64,000 nucleotides of DNA from Aurantimonas coralicida (GCA_011050685.1 DRFF01000049.1:1-64000), one strand, 5' to 3'. Shown: positions 12,574-25,106, counted from the stretch's first letter. Program-made: numbers and translations. The notes: generated by a model from the sequence alone, not told the origin.

Positions 12574-13988
12574 CAGCTGCCGCCTCCGTTGAGTGCGGCC
12601 AGTTCCTTCGGCAGCGCATAGGCCCACTGGGTGATCGAGCCGGCGCCGAGGCAGACGACCATGTCGTCCGACTGGGCGATCCCATGGATCAACGGCGCGA
12701 GTTCCTCCGGCCCGCCGATCAGTCGGGCGTCGCGGTGACCGCCCAGCTTGAGACGCTCGACCAGGATTTCCGAGCTGACAAAACCGATCGGCTCCTCGCC
12801 GGCGGCGTAGACCGGCGCGATGATCACCGTGTCTGCATCGTTGAAGCAGGCGGCGAAATCCGGGAACAGCGCCTGCAGCCGGGAATAACGATGCGGCTGC
12901 ACCACGGCGATGACCCGCCCCTTGGCCGAGGATCGCGCCGCCGCCAGAACAGCGCGAATCTCGACCGGGTGGTGGCCGTAGTCGTCGTAGATGTCGACGC
13001 CGCCGACATTGCCGGTGTGGGTGAAGCGGCGTTTGACGCCGCTGAAGCCATCAAGCCCCTTACGGATCGCGTCCGCCGGGATGCTCAGCCGATGCGCCAC
13101 CGCAATCGCAGCGGTCGCGTTGGAGACGTTATGGCGGCCCGGCATCGGCAGGACGAGATCGTTGATCTGCTCGGTGGCCCCGGTCACGCGATCGCGAATG
13201 GTGATGTCAAAGCGGGATTTCGGGCCTTCGACCTGCAGGTTCTCGAACCGCACGTCGGCCTGCGGGCTCTCGCCATAGGTGATGACCCGGCGATCCTCGA
13301 TCTCGGAGATCAGCGTCTGCACCACTGGGTGATCGATGCACATTACCGCAAAACCGTAGAACGGCACGTTCTCGACGAATGTGCGAAACGCCGCCCGGAC
13401 GGCGTCGAAGGTGCCATAATGGTCGAGATGCTCGGGATCGATGTTGGTGACGACGGCGACATCGGCCGGCAGCTTCAGGAAGGTGCCGTCGGATTCGTCC
13501 GCCTCGACGACCATCCAGTCGCCCTCGCCCATTCGCGCATTGGTGCCGTAAGCGTTGATGATGCCGCCGTTGACGACGGTCGGGTCGAGACCGCCGGCGT
13601 CGAGCAGTGTCGCCACCATCGAGGTCGTGGTGGTCTTGCCATGGGTGCCGCCGATGGCGATCGCCTGGCGAAAGCGCATCAGCTCGGCCAGCATCTCGGC
13701 GCGCCGAACGATCGGCAACAGCCGTTCCCGGGCCGCTTCCAGCTCCGGATTCGAGCGCTTGATCGCGGTCGAGACGACTACCACCTCGGCGAGGCCCAGA
13801 TTTTCGGCGGCGTGGCCGACGGCGACATGGACGCCCAGCTCGCGCAGGCGCTGGACGTTGGCGTTCTCGCTCTGATCGGACCCTTGGACGGTGTAGCCGA
13901 GGTTGAGCAGCACCTCGGCGATGCCGCTCATCCCGATACCGCCAATCCCGATGAAGTGGACCGGTCCGATGTTCGGCGGCATTTTCAT
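12573..13988 (-). CDS. murC: UDP-N-acetylmuramate--L-alanine ligase MurC
   Basis: Adds L-Ala to UDP-MurNAc, the first amino acid of the stem peptide. From ATG 13988 ([12 protein letters not shown]) the N-terminal [12 protein letters not shown] motif binds the UDP sugar. The ATP loop reads [12 protein letters not shown] and the central domain carries [11 protein letters not shown]. 471 residues is normal. The frame is open upstream to 14258, across the 3' end of murG, but that part has no homology character. murG ends 34 bp upstream. Confidence 0.97.
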   Translation of the reverse strand: MKMPPNIGPVHFIGIGGIGMSGIAEVLLNLGYTVQGSDQSENANVQRLRELGVHVAVGHAAENLGLAEVVVVSTAIKRSNPELEAARERLLPIVRRAEMLAELMRFRQAIAIGGTHGKTTTTSMVATLLDAGGLDPTVVNGGIINAYGTNARMGEGDWMVVEADESDGTFLKLPADVAVVTNIDPEHLDHYGTFDAVRAAFRTFVENVPFYGFAVMCIDHPVVQTLISEIEDRRVITYGESPQADVRFENLQVEGPKSRFDITIRDRVTGATEQINDLVLPMPGRHNVSNATAAIAVAHRLSIPADAIRKGLDGFSGVKRRFTHTGNVGGVDIYDDYGHHPVEIRAVLAAARSSAKGRVIAVVQPHRYSRLQALFPDFAACFNDADTVIIAPVYAAGEEPIGFVSSEILVERLKLGGHRDARLIGGPEELAPLIHGIAQSDDMVVCLGAGSITQWAYALPKELAALNGGGS

Positions 13989-14022
13989 GGCCGCATCCCC
14001 CTGTATTACAAAGAACTTCGCT

Positions 14023-15117
14023 TTAATCGCCGGCCCGGGGCATAGCCGCAACGAGGTCGGCAAGCAACCGCGCCGCATCGGGGATGCCCGTCGCCTTCGC
14101 CGCCGCGGCCATGGTTGAAGCCCTTTGCGGATCGCTGGCAATCTCCGCGATGAGGCCGGCCAGCCGGTCGGCGGAAAGCTCCGCCTGCCGCACGACCAGC
14201 GCGCCACCCTCGGCCTCGAGCTTGGCGGCATTGGCGGCCTGATCATGGTCGAGGGCATAGGGATAAGGCACCAGGATCGCGGGTCGTCCGATCACCGCCA
14301 ATTCGGACACCGTGGAGGCGCCCGAGCGGCTGATCACCAGATGCGCGGCGCCCAGCCGTTCGGCCATGTCGGTGAAGAACGGCGCCACCGTCGCCGGAAT
14401 GCCGCGCCCCTCATAGAATTGCCTGACGCTCGCCTCATCGTCGCTGCGCGCTTGCTGGGTGACGACGAGGCGCTTTCGCAGTTCCTCTGGCAGGCGTTCA
14501 ATCGCCGCGGGAATGCGCTCGGAAAAGAACTGCGCGCCTTGGCTTCCCCCGAAGACCACCAGATTGAACCGCTCATCCGGCTCGGCCGGCCGGTATGGGA
14601 TCTTCGCGGCCTCCAGGATCGGCGGACGCACCGGATTGCCGGTCACGGTGGTCTTGGCGGCGATCTCCGGATCGGCCTTGTCCTGCGGGATACCGGCGGC
14701 GATGCCATCGACACGGGAGCCGAGGAAGCGGTTCGCGCGCCCCATCACCGCGTTCTGCTCATGGATCAGCGTCGGGCGACCGGCGCGGAGCGCCGCCATC
14801 AGCGGCGGCACCGTCGGATAACCGCCGAATCCGACGACGACCGCCGGCCGCAGACGCCGCACCAGATCGCCGGCTTCGCGGAAGCCCCGCCACAGCGTCC
14901 ACAAGGCGGATGCGACCTTCAGCGGGCTTTTCGAGGCGAAGGTTGCCGAGCGCACCCGATGCACCGCCTTGACCGGAAAACCCTCGGTGAAACGGCCGGC
15001 ACGATCGTCGGTGACGAGATGAACCTCGAAGCCGCGCGCAACGAGCTCATGCGCCAGGGCTTCGGCCGGAAAGAGATGGCCGCCGGTGCCGCCAGCGGAG
15101 AGAAGGATCGTTGTCAT
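14023..15117 (-). CDS. murG: UDP-GlcNAc:undecaprenyl-PP-MurNAc-pentapeptide transferase MurG
   Basis: Membrane-associated GT-B glycosyltransferase that converts lipid I to lipid II. The N-terminal G loop [12 protein letters not shown] and the C-terminal [11 protein letters not shown] and [10 protein letters not shown] motifs are visible. ATG 15117 gives 364 residues, starting MTTILLS; the frame upstream of it is leader. A gap of about 180 bp separates it from ftsW, long for this cluster, but no other gene is seen there. Confidence 0.96.
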   Translation of the reverse strand: MTTILLSAGGTGGHLFPAEALAHELVARGFEVHLVTDDRAGRFTEGFPVKAVHRVRSATFASKSPLKVASALWTLWRGFREAGDLVRRLRPAVVVGFGGYPTVPPLMAALRAGRPTLIHEQNAVMGRANRFLGSRVDGIAAGIPQDKADPEIAAKTTVTGNPVRPPILEAAKIPYRPAEPDERFNLVVFGGSQGAQFFSERIPAAIERLPEELRKRLVVTQQARSDDEASVRQFYEGRGIPATVAPFFTDMAERLGAAHLVISRSGASTVSELAVIGRPAILVPYPYALDHDQAANAAKLEAEGGALVVRQAELSADRLAGLIAEIASDPQRASTMAAAAKATGIPDAARLLADLVAAMPRAGD

Positions 15118-15296
15118 TGCGGAAAAAGGTCGCCTTTCGGATCTGATCTGCCGGCGTGTCCCTCCTAAGGCCCTCTTAGGCCAACGGCCGCGTCGGCAAT
15201 TCGCTGGCACAATGCAAGATCGCACCGCCCGTTCCAGACATGATGAAAGAAACCCGAACGCCTTCGTCTCAGCCGCGTTGCCGGTCTACTGCCGTC

Positions 15297-16451
15297 TCAC
15301 GCGGCGTGCAACTGGAAGGTCCGCTCCATCAGCCGGTCGGTATGCGAGCGGTTCTCCGGCCGACGACGCGTCAGCGCAAGGATGAACCCCGCCGAGATGG
15401 CGATCGCCAGCATCGACGAGCCACCATAGGAAATGAACGGCAGCGTCATGCCCTTCGCCGGCATCAATTGCAGATTCACCGCCATGTTGATGATCGATTG
15501 CAAGCCAATGAGCAGCACCAGGCCGGAAATCGCCAGCCGATCGAAGATGTCGCGCTGGGCAAGCGCCGAGGATAGGCCTCGGATCACGATAAAGGCGAAA
15601 ATCGAGGCCACCAGCATGCAGGCGATAATGCCGAATTCCTCGGCAAGAACCGCAAAGGCGAAATCGGTGTGGCTATCGGGAAGCATGCGTTTGACCGTGC
15701 CCTCGCCCGGACCCTGGCCAAACCAGCCGCCGCGCATGATCGCCTCGCGCGCGGTGTCGGTCTGGAAGGTGTCGCCCTCGCCGGTCATAAACCGGTCGAT
15801 GCGGCTGGCAACGTGGGGAAACGCGACATAGGCGAGAAAAGAGCCACCGAGGGCGACGCCCCCAAGCAGCGCGATCCACAACCATGGCATGCCGGCCATG
15901 AAGAACAAGCCGCCCCAGGCGGCCGTCGCGAGTATGGTCTGGCCGAGGTCGGGCTGCGCCACGAGCAGCGCGACGACCACGAGAAGCAGGATCAGCGCGA
16001 ACAGATTTCCCGGAATCTCGGGGCGGCGTTGCTTCTCAGCGAACAGCCAGGCGCAGATCACCACAAAGGCCGGCTTCATGAATTCCGACGGCTGGATGTT
16101 GAGCGGACCGAAATCGATCCAGCGGCGCGAGCCCTTGATCTCCATGCCGACGAACAGCGCCAGCACCATCAGCATGAGCGACGCCGCCAAAATCAGCAAC
16201 GAGGCGCGGCGCACACCACGCGAGCTTAGCAGCGAACAACCGAACATGACCAAAGCCGTTGGGATGAGGAAGGCGGCATGGCGCTTGACGAAGTGGAAGG
16301 GTTCGACGCCGATGCGCTCGGCGACCGGGGGGCTGGCGGCGAAGGAAAACACCAGGCCGCCGACCAGAAGTATCAGGAAGGCCGCCAAAAACCATCGATC
16401 GACGCCCCACCACCACTCGCTGATCACGCCTCGTTTGACCCGGCTCGTCAT
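15297..16451 (-). CDS. ftsW: Septal peptidoglycan glycosyltransferase FtsW (SEDS)
   Basis: Polytopic SEDS protein that polymerises lipid II at the septum together with FtsI. About ten hydrophobic segments are seen between residues 18 and 365. The conserved loop [14 protein letters not shown], the [12 protein letters not shown] motif and the C-terminal [21 protein letters not shown] motif are diagnostic. 384 residues is normal. Its ATG overlaps the murD stop (ATGA). Confidence 0.96.
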   Translation of the reverse strand: MTSRVKRGVISEWWWGVDRWFLAAFLILLVGGLVFSFAASPPVAERIGVEPFHFVKRHAAFLIPTALVMFGCSLLSSRGVRRASLLILAASLMLMVLALFVGMEIKGSRRWIDFGPLNIQPSEFMKPAFVVICAWLFAEKQRRPEIPGNLFALILLLVVVALLVAQPDLGQTILATAAWGGLFFMAGMPWLWIALLGGVALGGSFLAYVAFPHVASRIDRFMTGEGDTFQTDTAREAIMRGGWFGQGPGEGTVKRMLPDSHTDFAFAVLAEEFGIIACMLVASIFAFIVIRGLSSALAQRDIFDRLAISGLVLLIGLQSIINMAVNLQLMPAKGMTLPFISYGGSSMLAIAISAGFILALTRRRPENRSHTDRLMERTFQLHAA

Positions 16452-17860
16452 GATTCCCCCTTGTGCGCCATCTCGATGCCCACGAGCGCGCCCACTGCCT
16501 CGCGGAACGCATCGCCCCGCACTTCGAAATTGCGAAACTGGTCGAAACTGGCGCAGGCCGGGGACAGGAGTATGACGCTCTCCTGCCCGGACGCACCTTC
16601 GCTCGCCTCGGCGTCGGCCGCCGCGTGTTCGACCGCGATGGCAAGCGTACCGGAGATTTCGTAAGGAATTCGTTTACCAAGAGTCGCGGCGAAGGCGGGC
16701 GCCGCCTCGCCGATCAAATAGGCCTTGGCGATCCGTGGAAAAAACGGCGCCAGCGCCGCGATACCGCCGTCCTTCGCCAGTCCCCCGGCGATCCAGTGGA
16801 TGCGCGGGAAGGCCGCGAGCGCCGGCGCGACGGCTTCGGCATTGGTGGCCTTGGAATCATTGACGAAGAGAACCCGGCCGCGACGCCCGACCTCCTCCAT
16901 GCGGTGCGCCAGCCCTGGGAAACTTTCCAGACCCGCGCGAATTTCCGCGTCCGACAATCCAACAGCGGTCAGGGCGGCAACCGCTGCGGCGGCGTTCTGG
17001 GCATTGTGACGGCCGCGCAGGGAGCCGATCGCGGAAAGGTCGAAGAAGGCCTCCTCGGTTCCCGCTATGCGGCGCCGGAGAACCCGACCGTCGAAGTCGA
17101 CCCCGGGGCTTTGGAATTCCCCTTGCGAAATCCGCACGACGGTCCTGCCATCGGATTCCAGTTCGTCGGCGATCTGCCTGCACGGCGCGTCATCGACGCC
17201 AACGACGGCCAGACCGGAACCGGCGACGAGACGGGCCTTGATCGCGGCGTAATTGCCCATCGATCCATGCCGGTCGAGATGGTCGGGCGTCAGGTTGAGC
17301 AGGATGCCCACCGAGGGCTCCAGCGTCGGCGCCAGATCGATCTGATAAGACGAGCACTCGACGACGTAGTGTCGCTCGGGCGCCGGCGGTTCGAGCGTCA
17401 TCACGGCGACGCCGATATTGCCGCCGAACTGCGTGTCCCGCCCGCTCCAGCGCAGGCAATGGGCAATCAATGCGGTGGTCGTCGACTTGCCGTTGGTGCC
17501 GGTGATCGCGATGAAGGGCGATGTCGGCGCGATCGCGCGGCGCTCGCGGCTGAACAGCTCGATGTCGCCGATCATCTCGACGCCGGCGGCGCGGGCAAGC
17601 TCCACGGTCCAGTGAGGCTTGGGATGAGTGAGCGGCACACCGGGCGACAGGACGAAGGCGGCAAAGCGCGACCAGTCGGCGTCACGCAGATCTCCCGTCG
17701 GGATTCCCTCGGCGCGCGCGGCTTCGACGCTCGCCGGATTGTCGTCGAAGGCGACAACGTTGGCGCCGCCCTCGATCAACGCGCGTGCCGTCGCGCGGCC
17801 GGAGCTGCCGAGCCCAAACAGGGCGACCGATTGTCCGGAAAAGGAACGCGCCGGGATCAT
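16448..17860 (-). CDS. murD: UDP-N-acetylmuramoylalanine--D-glutamate ligase MurD
   Basis: Adds D-Glu to UDP-MurNAc-L-Ala in the cytoplasm. The N-terminal Rossmann motif [11 protein letters not shown], the ATP loop [13 protein letters not shown] and the motif [13 protein letters not shown] are clear, and [11 protein letters not shown] marks the C-terminal domain. 470 residues is typical. mraY ends 4 bp before its start and ftsW overlaps its stop, so the genes form one transcription unit. Confidence 0.97.
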   Translation of the reverse strand: MIPARSFSGQSVALFGLGSSGRATARALIEGGANVVAFDDNPASVEAARAEGIPTGDLRDADWSRFAAFVLSPGVPLTHPKPHWTVELARAAGVEMIGDIELFSRERRAIAPTSPFIAITGTNGKSTTTALIAHCLRWSGRDTQFGGNIGVAVMTLEPPAPERHYVVECSSYQIDLAPTLEPSVGILLNLTPDHLDRHGSMGNYAAIKARLVAGSGLAVVGVDDAPCRQIADELESDGRTVVRISQGEFQSPGVDFDGRVLRRRIAGTEEAFFDLSAIGSLRGRHNAQNAAAAVAALTAVGLSDAEIRAGLESFPGLAHRMEEVGRRGRVLFVNDSKATNAEAVAPALAAFPRIHWIAGGLAKDGGIAALAPFFPRIAKAYLIGEAAPAFAATLGKRIPYEISGTLAIAVEHAAADAEASEGASGQESVILLSPACASFDQFRNFEVRGDAFREAVGALVGIEMAHKGES

Positions 17861-17864
17861 CGCC

Positions 17865-18947
17865 TCACCGCAGTTTCAGTGTCGACAGGCCAACGAAGGC
17901 CAACATGAAGGCGATGATCCAGAAGCGCACGACGACCTGGCTTTCGGTCCAGCCGAGCTTTTCGAAATGATGGTGGATCGGCGCCATCAGGAAAACCCGC
18001 TTGCCGGTCAGTTTGAACGAGGCGACCTGGATGATCACCGACAGCGCCTCGATGACGAACAGGCCGCCGATGATCGCCAGCACCAGTTCATGCTTGGTCG
18101 CGACGGCGATCGTGCCGGTCATCCCGCCGAGGGCGAGCGAGCCGGTGTCCCCCATGAAGATCGCCGCCGGCGGCGCGTTGAACCACAGGAAGCCAAGTCC
18201 GGCCCCGATGACCGCGCCGCAGAGCGGCGCCAGTTCGCCGGTGCCTACGACATAGTGGATCTGCAGATAATTGGAGAAGTTCACATTGCCGGCGATATAG
18301 GCGATGAGGCCGAAGGCGGCGGCCGCGATCATGATCGGCACGATCGCCAGTCCGTCCAGCCCGTCGGTCAAGTTCACCGCGTTGGCGGATCCGACCACGA
18401 CGAAGGCCGCGAAGCCGACATAGAACCAGCCGAGATCCAGTAGAAAGGATTTCACGAAGGGGAAAGCCAGCGACGTGGCGAAACTGCCGGTTCCCGCATA
18501 GACGATCAGGACCGACGCCGAGATCGCGATCAGGAATTCCAGAGCCAGGCGAGACTTGCCGGAAAAACCCTTGTCGTTCTGCCTCGTCACTTTCAGATAG
18601 TCGTCGTAAAACCCGATCGCCCCGAAGCCGACCGTGACCAGCAGCACCGTCCAGACGTAGAGGTTGCTCAGATCAGCCCACAGCATCGCTGAGACAAGAA
18701 AACCCGAAAGAATCATCAGCCCGCCCATAGTTGGCGTGCCGGCCTTCTTGAAATGGGTCTGCGGGCCGTCGGCGCGGATCGGCTGGCCTTTGCCCTGCCG
18801 AATGCGCAAATTGGCGATGATCGCCGGGCCGAACAGAAACACAACGATGAAGCCGGTGATCATCGACGCACCGGTTCGGAATGTGATGTAGCGAAAGACA
18901 TTGAAGAGTGGAAAGTCGGCGCCGAACTGGCCGAGATAAGCGATCAT
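17865..18947 (-). CDS. mraY: Phospho-N-acetylmuramoyl-pentapeptide transferase MraY
   Basis: Integral membrane enzyme that transfers phospho-MurNAc-pentapeptide to undecaprenyl phosphate, giving lipid I. Ten hydrophobic segments are seen. The catalytic aspartates appear in [22 protein letters not shown] and [11 protein letters not shown], and the cytoplasmic [11 protein letters not shown] loop is intact. 360 residues is normal. It overlaps murF by 4 bases (ATGA). Confidence 0.97.
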   Translation of the reverse strand: MIAYLGQFGADFPLFNVFRYITFRTGASMITGFIVVFLFGPAIIANLRIRQGKGQPIRADGPQTHFKKAGTPTMGGLMILSGFLVSAMLWADLSNLYVWTVLLVTVGFGAIGFYDDYLKVTRQNDKGFSGKSRLALEFLIAISASVLIVYAGTGSFATSLAFPFVKSFLLDLGWFYVGFAAFVVVGSANAVNLTDGLDGLAIVPIMIAAAAFGLIAYIAGNVNFSNYLQIHYVVGTGELAPLCGAVIGAGLGFLWFNAPPAAIFMGDTGSLALGGMTGTIAVATKHELVLAIIGGLFVIEALSVIIQVASFKLTGKRVFLMAPIHHHFEKLGWTESQVVVRFWIIAFMLAFVGLSTLKLR

Positions 18948-20419
18948 CGGGCAGCTCCAGCCGGGTCGATCTTGTCAGGGACCGGCGCCGCGCCGGTGGA
19001 TGTCTGCGGCGGATAGGTCGTCAGCATCCTATCCACCAAGGCGGTGAAGCCGATGCTTTTCGAGGCCTTTACCATAACGACGTCGCCAGCGCGGATCATC
19101 GTCAACAGGCTCTTAAGGAGTTCGTCGACGCTGTCATGCCATTCGCGGTCGACCCGACCTTCCAGCACGTCGTCGAGCGCCTTCATCTCATCCCCGGCGA
19201 GAAAGGCCCGATCAACGCCCGCCTCGGCGATCGGCGCGGCGAGATCGGCGTGCTGCGCCGGCGCGTGCTCGCCCAGTTCCAGCATGTCGCCAAGAACAGC
19301 GATGCGGCGACCACCCTCCCCGACCGCCGCAGCCTTCAAGACGTCGAGCGCGGCTCGCATCGAGGCCGGGTTGGCGTTGTAGCTGTCGTCGATGAGTTCG
19401 ATCGAACCGCCGCCCGGCATCGGCAGCTGCGAGCGCGCGCCGCGTCCCTTGACCGTGTGCCAGCTCGACAGCGCCGCCGCCACCGTCTGGACATCCGCAC
19501 CGGCAAGCTTGGCCGCGCCGAGCACGGCGAGGATATTCTGTGCCATGTGCCGGCCGCTGGAGGTCAGATGCAGCCGGACCGGTTCGCCACCGATGACCGC
19601 CTCGATCGCCGCGCCCTCAGCCGTCGTTTCGAAGCGGGCCAACGCGAAATCGGCGCCGCTCGCCTCGCCGAAGGTCGCGATCGCGGTTACGCCCGCCTTG
19701 CGGGCCATGGTCGCCAGCGGTCCACAATGGGGATCATCGGCATTGAGGATCGCGGTGCCGCCCGTGACGAGCCCTTCGAAGATCTCGGCCTTCGCCTCGG
19801 CGATCTCCTCGAGGTCGCGGAAGTGGCCGAGATGAGCGGGGGCGATCAGCGTGATGATCGCCAGATGCGGCCGCACCAGCTTGACCAGCGGACGGATTTC
19901 GCCCGCATGGTTCATGCCGATCTCGAAGATCGCGAAGCGACTGTCGGCCGGCATCCGGGCCAGGCTCAGCGGCACGCCCCAGTGATTGTTGAACGAAGCC
20001 GCGCTCGCATGGACGCGGCCGACCGCCGAAAGGCCGTGGCGCAGCGCATCCTTGGTGGTCGTCTTGCCGACGCTGCCGGTCACCGCGATGATCTTCGCGC
20101 TCGAGCGGGCACGGGCGGCTTCGCCCAGGCGCGACAGGGCATGCAATACGTCGTCGACGACCAGCAACGGTGACTGAACGCTGCCCAGCGCCGGCAATTT
20201 GTGCTCTGCGACCACATGCAGAGCAGCGCCGGCTTTCGTCGCCGCTGTCAGAAAGTCATGACCGTCGAACCGCTCACCCTGGATGGCGAAGAAGGCCTCG
20301 CCCTCACCGAGCGTCCGGGTATCGATGGAAATGCCGGAGATCGAGGCTGGCAGGTCGCCGACCGGTCGCGCGTTCATTGCCGCGATCAAGGCGGATGTCT
20401 CCCAAAGCGCTTCGCTCAT
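18944..20419 (-). CDS. murF: UDP-MurNAc-tripeptide--D-Ala-D-Ala ligase MurF
   Basis: Completes the UDP-MurNAc-pentapeptide using the dipeptide from Ddl. The ATP loop [14 protein letters not shown], the motif [11 protein letters not shown] and the C-terminal [15 protein letters not shown] loop identify the family. 491 residues is slightly long because of a Pro/Ala-rich tail. Its ATG overlaps the murE stop by 4 bases. Confidence 0.97.
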   Translation of the reverse strand: MSEALWETSALIAAMNARPVGDLPASISGISIDTRTLGEGEAFFAIQGERFDGHDFLTAATKAGAALHVVAEHKLPALGSVQSPLLVVDDVLHALSRLGEAARARSSAKIIAVTGSVGKTTTKDALRHGLSAVGRVHASAASFNNHWGVPLSLARMPADSRFAIFEIGMNHAGEIRPLVKLVRPHLAIITLIAPAHLGHFRDLEEIAEAKAEIFEGLVTGGTAILNADDPHCGPLATMARKAGVTAIATFGEASGADFALARFETTAEGAAIEAVIGGEPVRLHLTSSGRHMAQNILAVLGAAKLAGADVQTVAAALSSWHTVKGRGARSQLPMPGGGSIELIDDSYNANPASMRAALDVLKAAAVGEGGRRIAVLGDMLELGEHAPAQHADLAAPIAEAGVDRAFLAGDEMKALDDVLEGRVDREWHDSVDELLKSLLTMIRAGDVVMVKASKSIGFTALVDRMLTTYPPQTSTGAAPVPDKIDPAGAAR

Positions 20420-21864
20420 CGGCCCGCCTCCGAGATCGCCGCGCGAACCTCTTCATGGTCGCTGAAATGGTGGGTGACGTCGCCGACGGTCTGGCCGACC
20501 TCGTGCCCTTTGCCGGCGACCACGACCGTGTCGCCGGAATGCGCCTGCCGGACCGCCTCGCGAATGGCCGCGCGGCGATCGGCGATTTCGGTCGCGCCAG
20601 GGGCCGCCGCCATGATCGCGGCCCGGATCGCCGCCGCGTCTTCCGAGCGCGGATTGTCGTCGGTGACGATGACCACATCGGCCAGTCGAGCGGCGATTTC
20701 GCCCATCATCGGGCGCTTGGCCCGATCGCGGTCGCCGCCACAGCCGATGACCGCGACGACACGGCCGGTGGTGAAAGGGCGCACCGACGCCAGCACGTTC
20801 TCGAGCGCATCCGGCTTGTGCGCGTAATCGACGAAGACCGGAGCCCCCTCAGCCGTCGTGCCGGCCAGATCCAGCCGGCCGGACGCGCCTTTCAAGGTCT
20901 CCAACGCGGCCAGCGCGGCACCGGTCGCAACGCCGGTGGCGATTGCAAGCCCGGCGGCCACCAAGGCGTTGGACATCTGGAACTCGCCCGCCAGCGGCAG
21001 GACGATGCGATGGATACGACCCTCGGCCTCGATTTCCGCGACCTGGCAATGCCGCTGGTGCTCGAGCCTTTTCAATGTGAGAAAGCCGCCGTTTCGCCCG
21101 ACGGTCAACACGTTCGCGCCGACACCTGTTGCGACCTCGATCGCCCGGCCTGACCAGCGGTCGTCGGCGAAGATCACTGCCGGAGCCCCCTTCGGCAGGA
21201 GGGTCGTAAACAGCCGCATCTTGGCGCCGAAGTAGGACTCGGCGTCGGGGTGATAGTCCAGATGGTCATGGCCGAGATTGCTGAACCCCGCCGCCGCGAG
21301 CCGAACACCGTCGAGTCGGCGCTGATCGAGGCCGTGGCTCGACGCTTCCATCGCTGCGTGGGTAACGCCTTCGGCCGCCAGGTCGGCCATCAGCTTCGCA
21401 AGCGCGACCGGATCGGGCGTCGTCAGCGTGCCGTATTCGTCGCGGCTCGGCGAAACGACGCCGGTCGTGCCGATCGAAGCGGCGGCGATCCCCTGGCTGG
21501 CCCAGATCTGGCGGACGAAGGTGGTGATCGAGGTCTTGCCGGCCGTGCCGGTGACGGCGACGACCTGCTCGGGCTGCGCGCCATAGTACCTGGCGGCCAT
21601 GACGGCGATGGCGTGACGCGGATCGTCAGCACGCAGGATAGGCAGGCGTGATTCGATCGCCGCGTCGTTCGCCGCGAGAATGGCGACCGCGCCGCTCGCC
21701 TCGGCCGCGGCGACGAATCGCGCGCCATCGGCCCGGGTTCCCGACAAAGCCGCGAACAGAAATCCGTCGCCGACGCTGCGGGAATCAGCCGACAGTCCGG
21801 CGATCTCCGGATCGTCTGCACCGCCGGTCATGGCCAGGCCGTCTGCGAGTTGGGATAGCTTCAT
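20416..21864 (-). CDS. murE: UDP-MurNAc-L-alanyl-D-glutamate--2,6-diaminopimelate ligase MurE
   Basis: Adds meso-diaminopimelate to the stem peptide. The ATP loop [13 protein letters not shown], the motif [12 protein letters not shown] and the C-terminal DDNPRSED are present; the DNPR sequence is the signature of the meso-Dap-specific enzyme rather than the lysine type. 482 residues is normal. A 109-bp gap separates it from ftsI upstream. Confidence 0.97.
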   Translation of the reverse strand: MKLSQLADGLAMTGGADDPEIAGLSADSRSVGDGFLFAALSGTRADGARFVAAAEASGAVAILAANDAAIESRLPILRADDPRHAIAVMAARYYGAQPEQVVAVTGTAGKTSITTFVRQIWASQGIAAASIGTTGVVSPSRDEYGTLTTPDPVALAKLMADLAAEGVTHAAMEASSHGLDQRRLDGVRLAAAGFSNLGHDHLDYHPDAESYFGAKMRLFTTLLPKGAPAVIFADDRWSGRAIEVATGVGANVLTVGRNGGFLTLKRLEHQRHCQVAEIEAEGRIHRIVLPLAGEFQMSNALVAAGLAIATGVATGAALAALETLKGASGRLDLAGTTAEGAPVFVDYAHKPDALENVLASVRPFTTGRVVAVIGCGGDRDRAKRPMMGEIAARLADVVIVTDDNPRSEDAAAIRAAIMAAAPGATEIADRRAAIREAVRQAHSGDTVVVAGKGHEVGQTVGDVTHHFSDHEEVRAAISEAGR

Positions 21865-21973
21865 TCACCAATATCCGCGCTGTACCGAATGGCCGGCGCA
21901 TCCCTCGCCGACTCGTCGGACTTCTATAACTTGCGGGCCGCTTGGTGAAGGTCGGTTTGGACGTTCACAGTTG

Positions 21974-23710
21974 CTAATAGGAGACGAGCAGCGACTTTCC
22001 GTCCTCGCCGAAATCCGGACGGACCTTCAACAGCGTCGCCGAACGGCGAATGATGTTGGCGACCGTCGGCGCCGCGTTCATGCCGGCCGTGGCGTAAACT
22101 TGACCTTCCTCCGCCTTCGGCTCGTCGACGACGACGAGAACGACGTAGCGTGGCTTGTCGATCGGAAAGGCCGACAGGAAGGCGTTGAATTTCTTGGTGT
22201 CGGAGTAGCGGCCGTTGACCACCTTGTTGGCCGTGCCGGTCTTGCCGCCGACCTTGTAGCCGGGCACGTCGGCTCGGTTGCCGGAACCGCGTTGGTCGGC
22301 GACGTTGAGGCGGAAGAGATAGCGCATCTGGTCGCTGGTTTTTTCGGAAACCACCCGTGTTGCAACGGCCTCCGCCTCTTCGCGGGTGCGGGGCAGGAAG
22401 GTCGGCGGGATCAGTTTGCCGCCGTTCATCAGCGCGGCCGCGGCCACCGCTGTCTGGAGCGGCGTCGTCGAGACGCCGTGACCGAACGAAATCGTGATCG
22501 AGTTGATCTGCTTCCATTCCTTGGGTTGGGTCGGAGACGCCACTTCCGGGAGTTCGGTCCGCATCTTGCTGAGCAGGCCCAGCCGGGTCAGGAACTCCTG
22601 GTGAGCCGCGACGCCGACGACCTCAGCCTCCTTGGCCGTGCCGATATTGGATGAATAGATGAAGACTTCCGGAACGCTCAGCACGCGGCGCTTGCCGTGG
22701 AAGTCAGTGATGGTAAAGCCGCCGATACGGATCGGTTTCGTCGCGTCGAAGGAATCGGTGATCTTCACCTTGCCGGAGTCGAGCGCCATCGCGGTGGTGA
22801 AGGTTTTGAAGGTCGACCCCATTTCGTAAAGGCCGGCCGACATGCGGTTCATGCGATCCTTTTCGAGCGCCTGCTTCGGCTCGTTGGGGTCGTAGTCGGG
22901 CAGCGAGGTCATGGCGATGACCTCGCCCGTCTCGACATCCAGAACGACGCCGCCGGCCGCGATCGCCCGGTAGCGCTTCATGGCCGCCGCGACCTCGTCG
23001 CGCACGATGTGCTGGACGCGCAGATCGATCGACAGCCGCATCGGCTGCAAATCGGTGTCGACGGCCAGGCCGGTGTTCTGCAACGCGCGGTAGCCCGCGT
23101 CGTCGACGTATTTCTCCATCCCGGCAATGCCCTGATTGTCGACATTGACGGTCCCGACGATAAAGCCCGCCGTGCTGCCGCCGGGATAGAAGCGGCGTTT
23201 TTCGGTGCGAAATCCGATGCCGGGAATGCCGAGGTCGAGGATCGCCTGCTGTTGGCCCGGCGTCAGCTCGCGTCGTAGCCAGATGAAGCCAGCCTCGCTG
23301 GCCAACCGGCGATAAAGCCATTTGGGATCGAGATCGGGCAGGACCGAAAGCAACAGTTCGCTCGCCTCGTCCGGATCGATGATGCGCCGAGGCTCGGCGA
23401 ACAGCGATGCGGTCTTGATGTCGGTGGCGAGCACTTCGCCGTTGCGGTCGACGAGATCCGGCCGGGCGGCCATGATCAGGTCGCTTGCGCCTCTAGACGA
23501 AGCCGTTTCGGCCGGCGCGACACCCCACATGACGAGACGTCCGCCGATGACGCCATAAACGGCCACGAAGAGGCCAATGGCGATGGTGAAGCGGCTGCGA
23601 TTTGTCGGGGCGACGCGGCGGCGGCCCTGACGAGCGAAGACATCGAGCTCGGAAGCCGCTGGCACCGGTGCCGTCGGCATGGCCCGTTTGAAGGGATTTG
23701 CGATGCGCAT
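21974..23710 (-). CDS. ftsI: Septal peptidoglycan transpeptidase FtsI (PBP3)
   Basis: Class B penicillin-binding protein that cross-links septal peptidoglycan with FtsW. After a cytoplasmic stretch and one N-terminal membrane segment (about residues 45-65) come the pedestal domain and the transpeptidase. The active-site triad is complete: GSTFK (SXXK serine), YSSN (SXN) and GKTGTA (KTG). Start chosen as ATG 23710, one base into the ftsL stop (TGATG); a GTG at 23713 is possible. 578 residues is typical. Confidence 0.96.
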   Translation of the reverse strand: MRIANPFKRAMPTAPVPAASELDVFARQGRRRVAPTNRSRFTIAIGLFVAVYGVIGGRLVMWGVAPAETASSRGASDLIMAARPDLVDRNGEVLATDIKTASLFAEPRRIIDPDEASELLLSVLPDLDPKWLYRRLASEAGFIWLRRELTPGQQQAILDLGIPGIGFRTEKRRFYPGGSTAGFIVGTVNVDNQGIAGMEKYVDDAGYRALQNTGLAVDTDLQPMRLSIDLRVQHIVRDEVAAAMKRYRAIAAGGVVLDVETGEVIAMTSLPDYDPNEPKQALEKDRMNRMSAGLYEMGSTFKTFTTAMALDSGKVKITDSFDATKPIRIGGFTITDFHGKRRVLSVPEVFIYSSNIGTAKEAEVVGVAAHQEFLTRLGLLSKMRTELPEVASPTQPKEWKQINSITISFGHGVSTTPLQTAVAAAALMNGGKLIPPTFLPRTREEAEAVATRVVSEKTSDQMRYLFRLNVADQRGSGNRADVPGYKVGGKTGTANKVVNGRYSDTKKFNAFLSAFPIDKPRYVVLVVVDEPKAEEGQVYATAGMNAAPTVANIIRRSATLLKVRPDFGEDGKSLLVSY

Positions 23711-24066
23711 CACCGGACCACCGTTTCCGAGTTGTCGGCATAGCCGCCGAGCGTGTTGGTCTGATCGGGAAGGAAGTTCACCGGCCGGGCAGGCAATTGA
23801 TCGGGCTCGACGATCTGATCCGGCCGCATCGGCTGCAGCTTGAGATCCGACGCGAAGGCGTCGACCAGGCGCTGGAGCCGGCTCGGCTGATCGAGCAGGC
23901 TCCAGTCGGCCTCGAGCAGGGCGGTGGTCTCACGCTCCAGCGCGATCCGGCGCTCGACCTTGGCGACCTCCGCCTCGAGCAGTTCAGCCTCGTGCTTGAT
24001 CTTGTAGGTCCAGGCCGCGGCGGAAATCATGACCGCGATGAGAACGATGTCGAGGGTCTTCAACAT
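23710..24066 (-). CDS. ftsL: Cell division protein FtsL
   Basis: Small bitopic divisome protein that scaffolds FtsQ and FtsB and activates FtsW/FtsI. At 118 residues it has a short N-terminus, one membrane segment at about residues 6-22 and a heptad-like coiled coil (about 25-58: KHEAELLEAEVAKVERR). The sequence family diverges, so the call rests on topology and position between rsmH and ftsI. Confidence 0.88.
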   Translation of the reverse strand: MLKTLDIVLIAVMISAAAWTYKIKHEAELLEAEVAKVERRIALERETTALLEADWSLLDQPSRLQRLVDAFASDLKLQPMRPDQIVEPDQLPARPVNFLPDQTNTLGGYADNSETVVR

Positions 24067-24071
24067 GGCTG

Positions 24072-25106
24072 TCAGTCTCCGGTCTGAGGAAGGTCGGCGA
24101 GCAATGGCAGGGCGGCGAAAGCGAGCGCGTCGTTCTCGCCGCGCGGCGCCTCGGCAGTCCGCACGCCGTGGCGCAGCTTGGCCGAACGGGCGCGCGGGTT
24201 GCGCGCCGCTTCCGCATCGGAGGCGGCCAGCGCCTTGTTGCGGGCCTCGAAAGTCTGCGTGGCGGGAGCGATGTCCGGCAGGTGTCGCGATCCCGACGGC
24301 GGCGACGAGCGATCGCGCAGGAAGCGCTTGACGATGCGATCCTCGAGCGAATGGAAGGTCACGACAACGAGACGACCGCCCGGCTTCAGCACCCGCTCGG
24401 CCGCGACCAATGCGCGAGCGAGCTCGCCCAGTTCGTCATTGACGAAGATACGTAGCCCTTGAAAACTGCGGGTTGCGGGATCGATCCGGTCCTTGGGCGA
24501 GCGCCCCACTACCCGACCGATGACCGCGGCAAGATCGAGGGTCCGGGTGAACGGCTTTTCCGCCCTGCGCGCCTCGATCGCCCGCGCAACGCGCCCCGCC
24601 TGCTTCTCTTCGCCCAGGAATCCGAGAACACGCGCCAGATCGCCCAGCTTCAGCCGGTTGACGACGTCGGCGGCGGTCGGCCCGGACGCGCCCATGCGCA
24701 TATCGAGGGGACCGTCCTTCTGGAAGGAAAAGCCGCGCTCGGCTGCGTCGATCTGCATCGACGAAACGCCGACGTCGAGCACGATGCCATCGACCGCGCC
24801 GCTATGATTTTCAACGATCGTCTCGAGGTCGCCGAAGCGGCTCTCGACCATCGTCATCCGTCCGCTGTAACCTTCGGCGAGCCTGCGTCCGGTCGCCACC
24901 GCCGAAGGGTCCCGGTCGATGGCCACGACACTGGCGCCGCGATCCAGAATGGCGCGCGTATAGCCGCCCGCGCCGAAGGTGCCGTCGACGATCGTCTCGC
25001 CCGGCTGCGGGGCAAGTGCCGCCAGAACCTCGTCGAGAAGCACCGGAACATGACGAGCCGGTCCGCCAACGACAGGATCCTCGCCCCCGCCGTTGCCCGC
25101 CATCAT
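24072..25106 (-). CDS. rsmH: 16S rRNA (cytosine(1402)-N4)-methyltransferase RsmH
   Basis: Methylates N4 of C1402 in the ribosomal P site. The SAM-binding motif [15 protein letters not shown] and the family motifs [26 protein letters not shown] and [14 protein letters not shown] are clear. Two adjacent ATG codons (25106 and 25103) precede AGNGGGED; the second shares a base with the mraZ stop. About 344 residues. The frame remains open far upstream through mraZ, but that is a shadow of mraZ. Confidence 0.96.
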   Translation of the reverse strand: MMAGNGGGEDPVVGGPARHVPVLLDEVLAALAPQPGETIVDGTFGAGGYTRAILDRGASVVAIDRDPSAVATGRRLAEGYSGRMTMVESRFGDLETIVENHSGAVDGIVLDVGVSSMQIDAAERGFSFQKDGPLDMRMGASGPTAADVVNRLKLGDLARVLGFLGEEKQAGRVARAIEARRAEKPFTRTLDLAAVIGRVVGRSPKDRIDPATRSFQGLRIFVNDELGELARALVAAERVLKPGGRLVVVTFHSLEDRIVKRFLRDRSSPPSGSRHLPDIAPATQTFEARNKALAASDAEAARNPRARSAKLRHGVRTAEAPRGENDALAFAALPLLADLPQTGD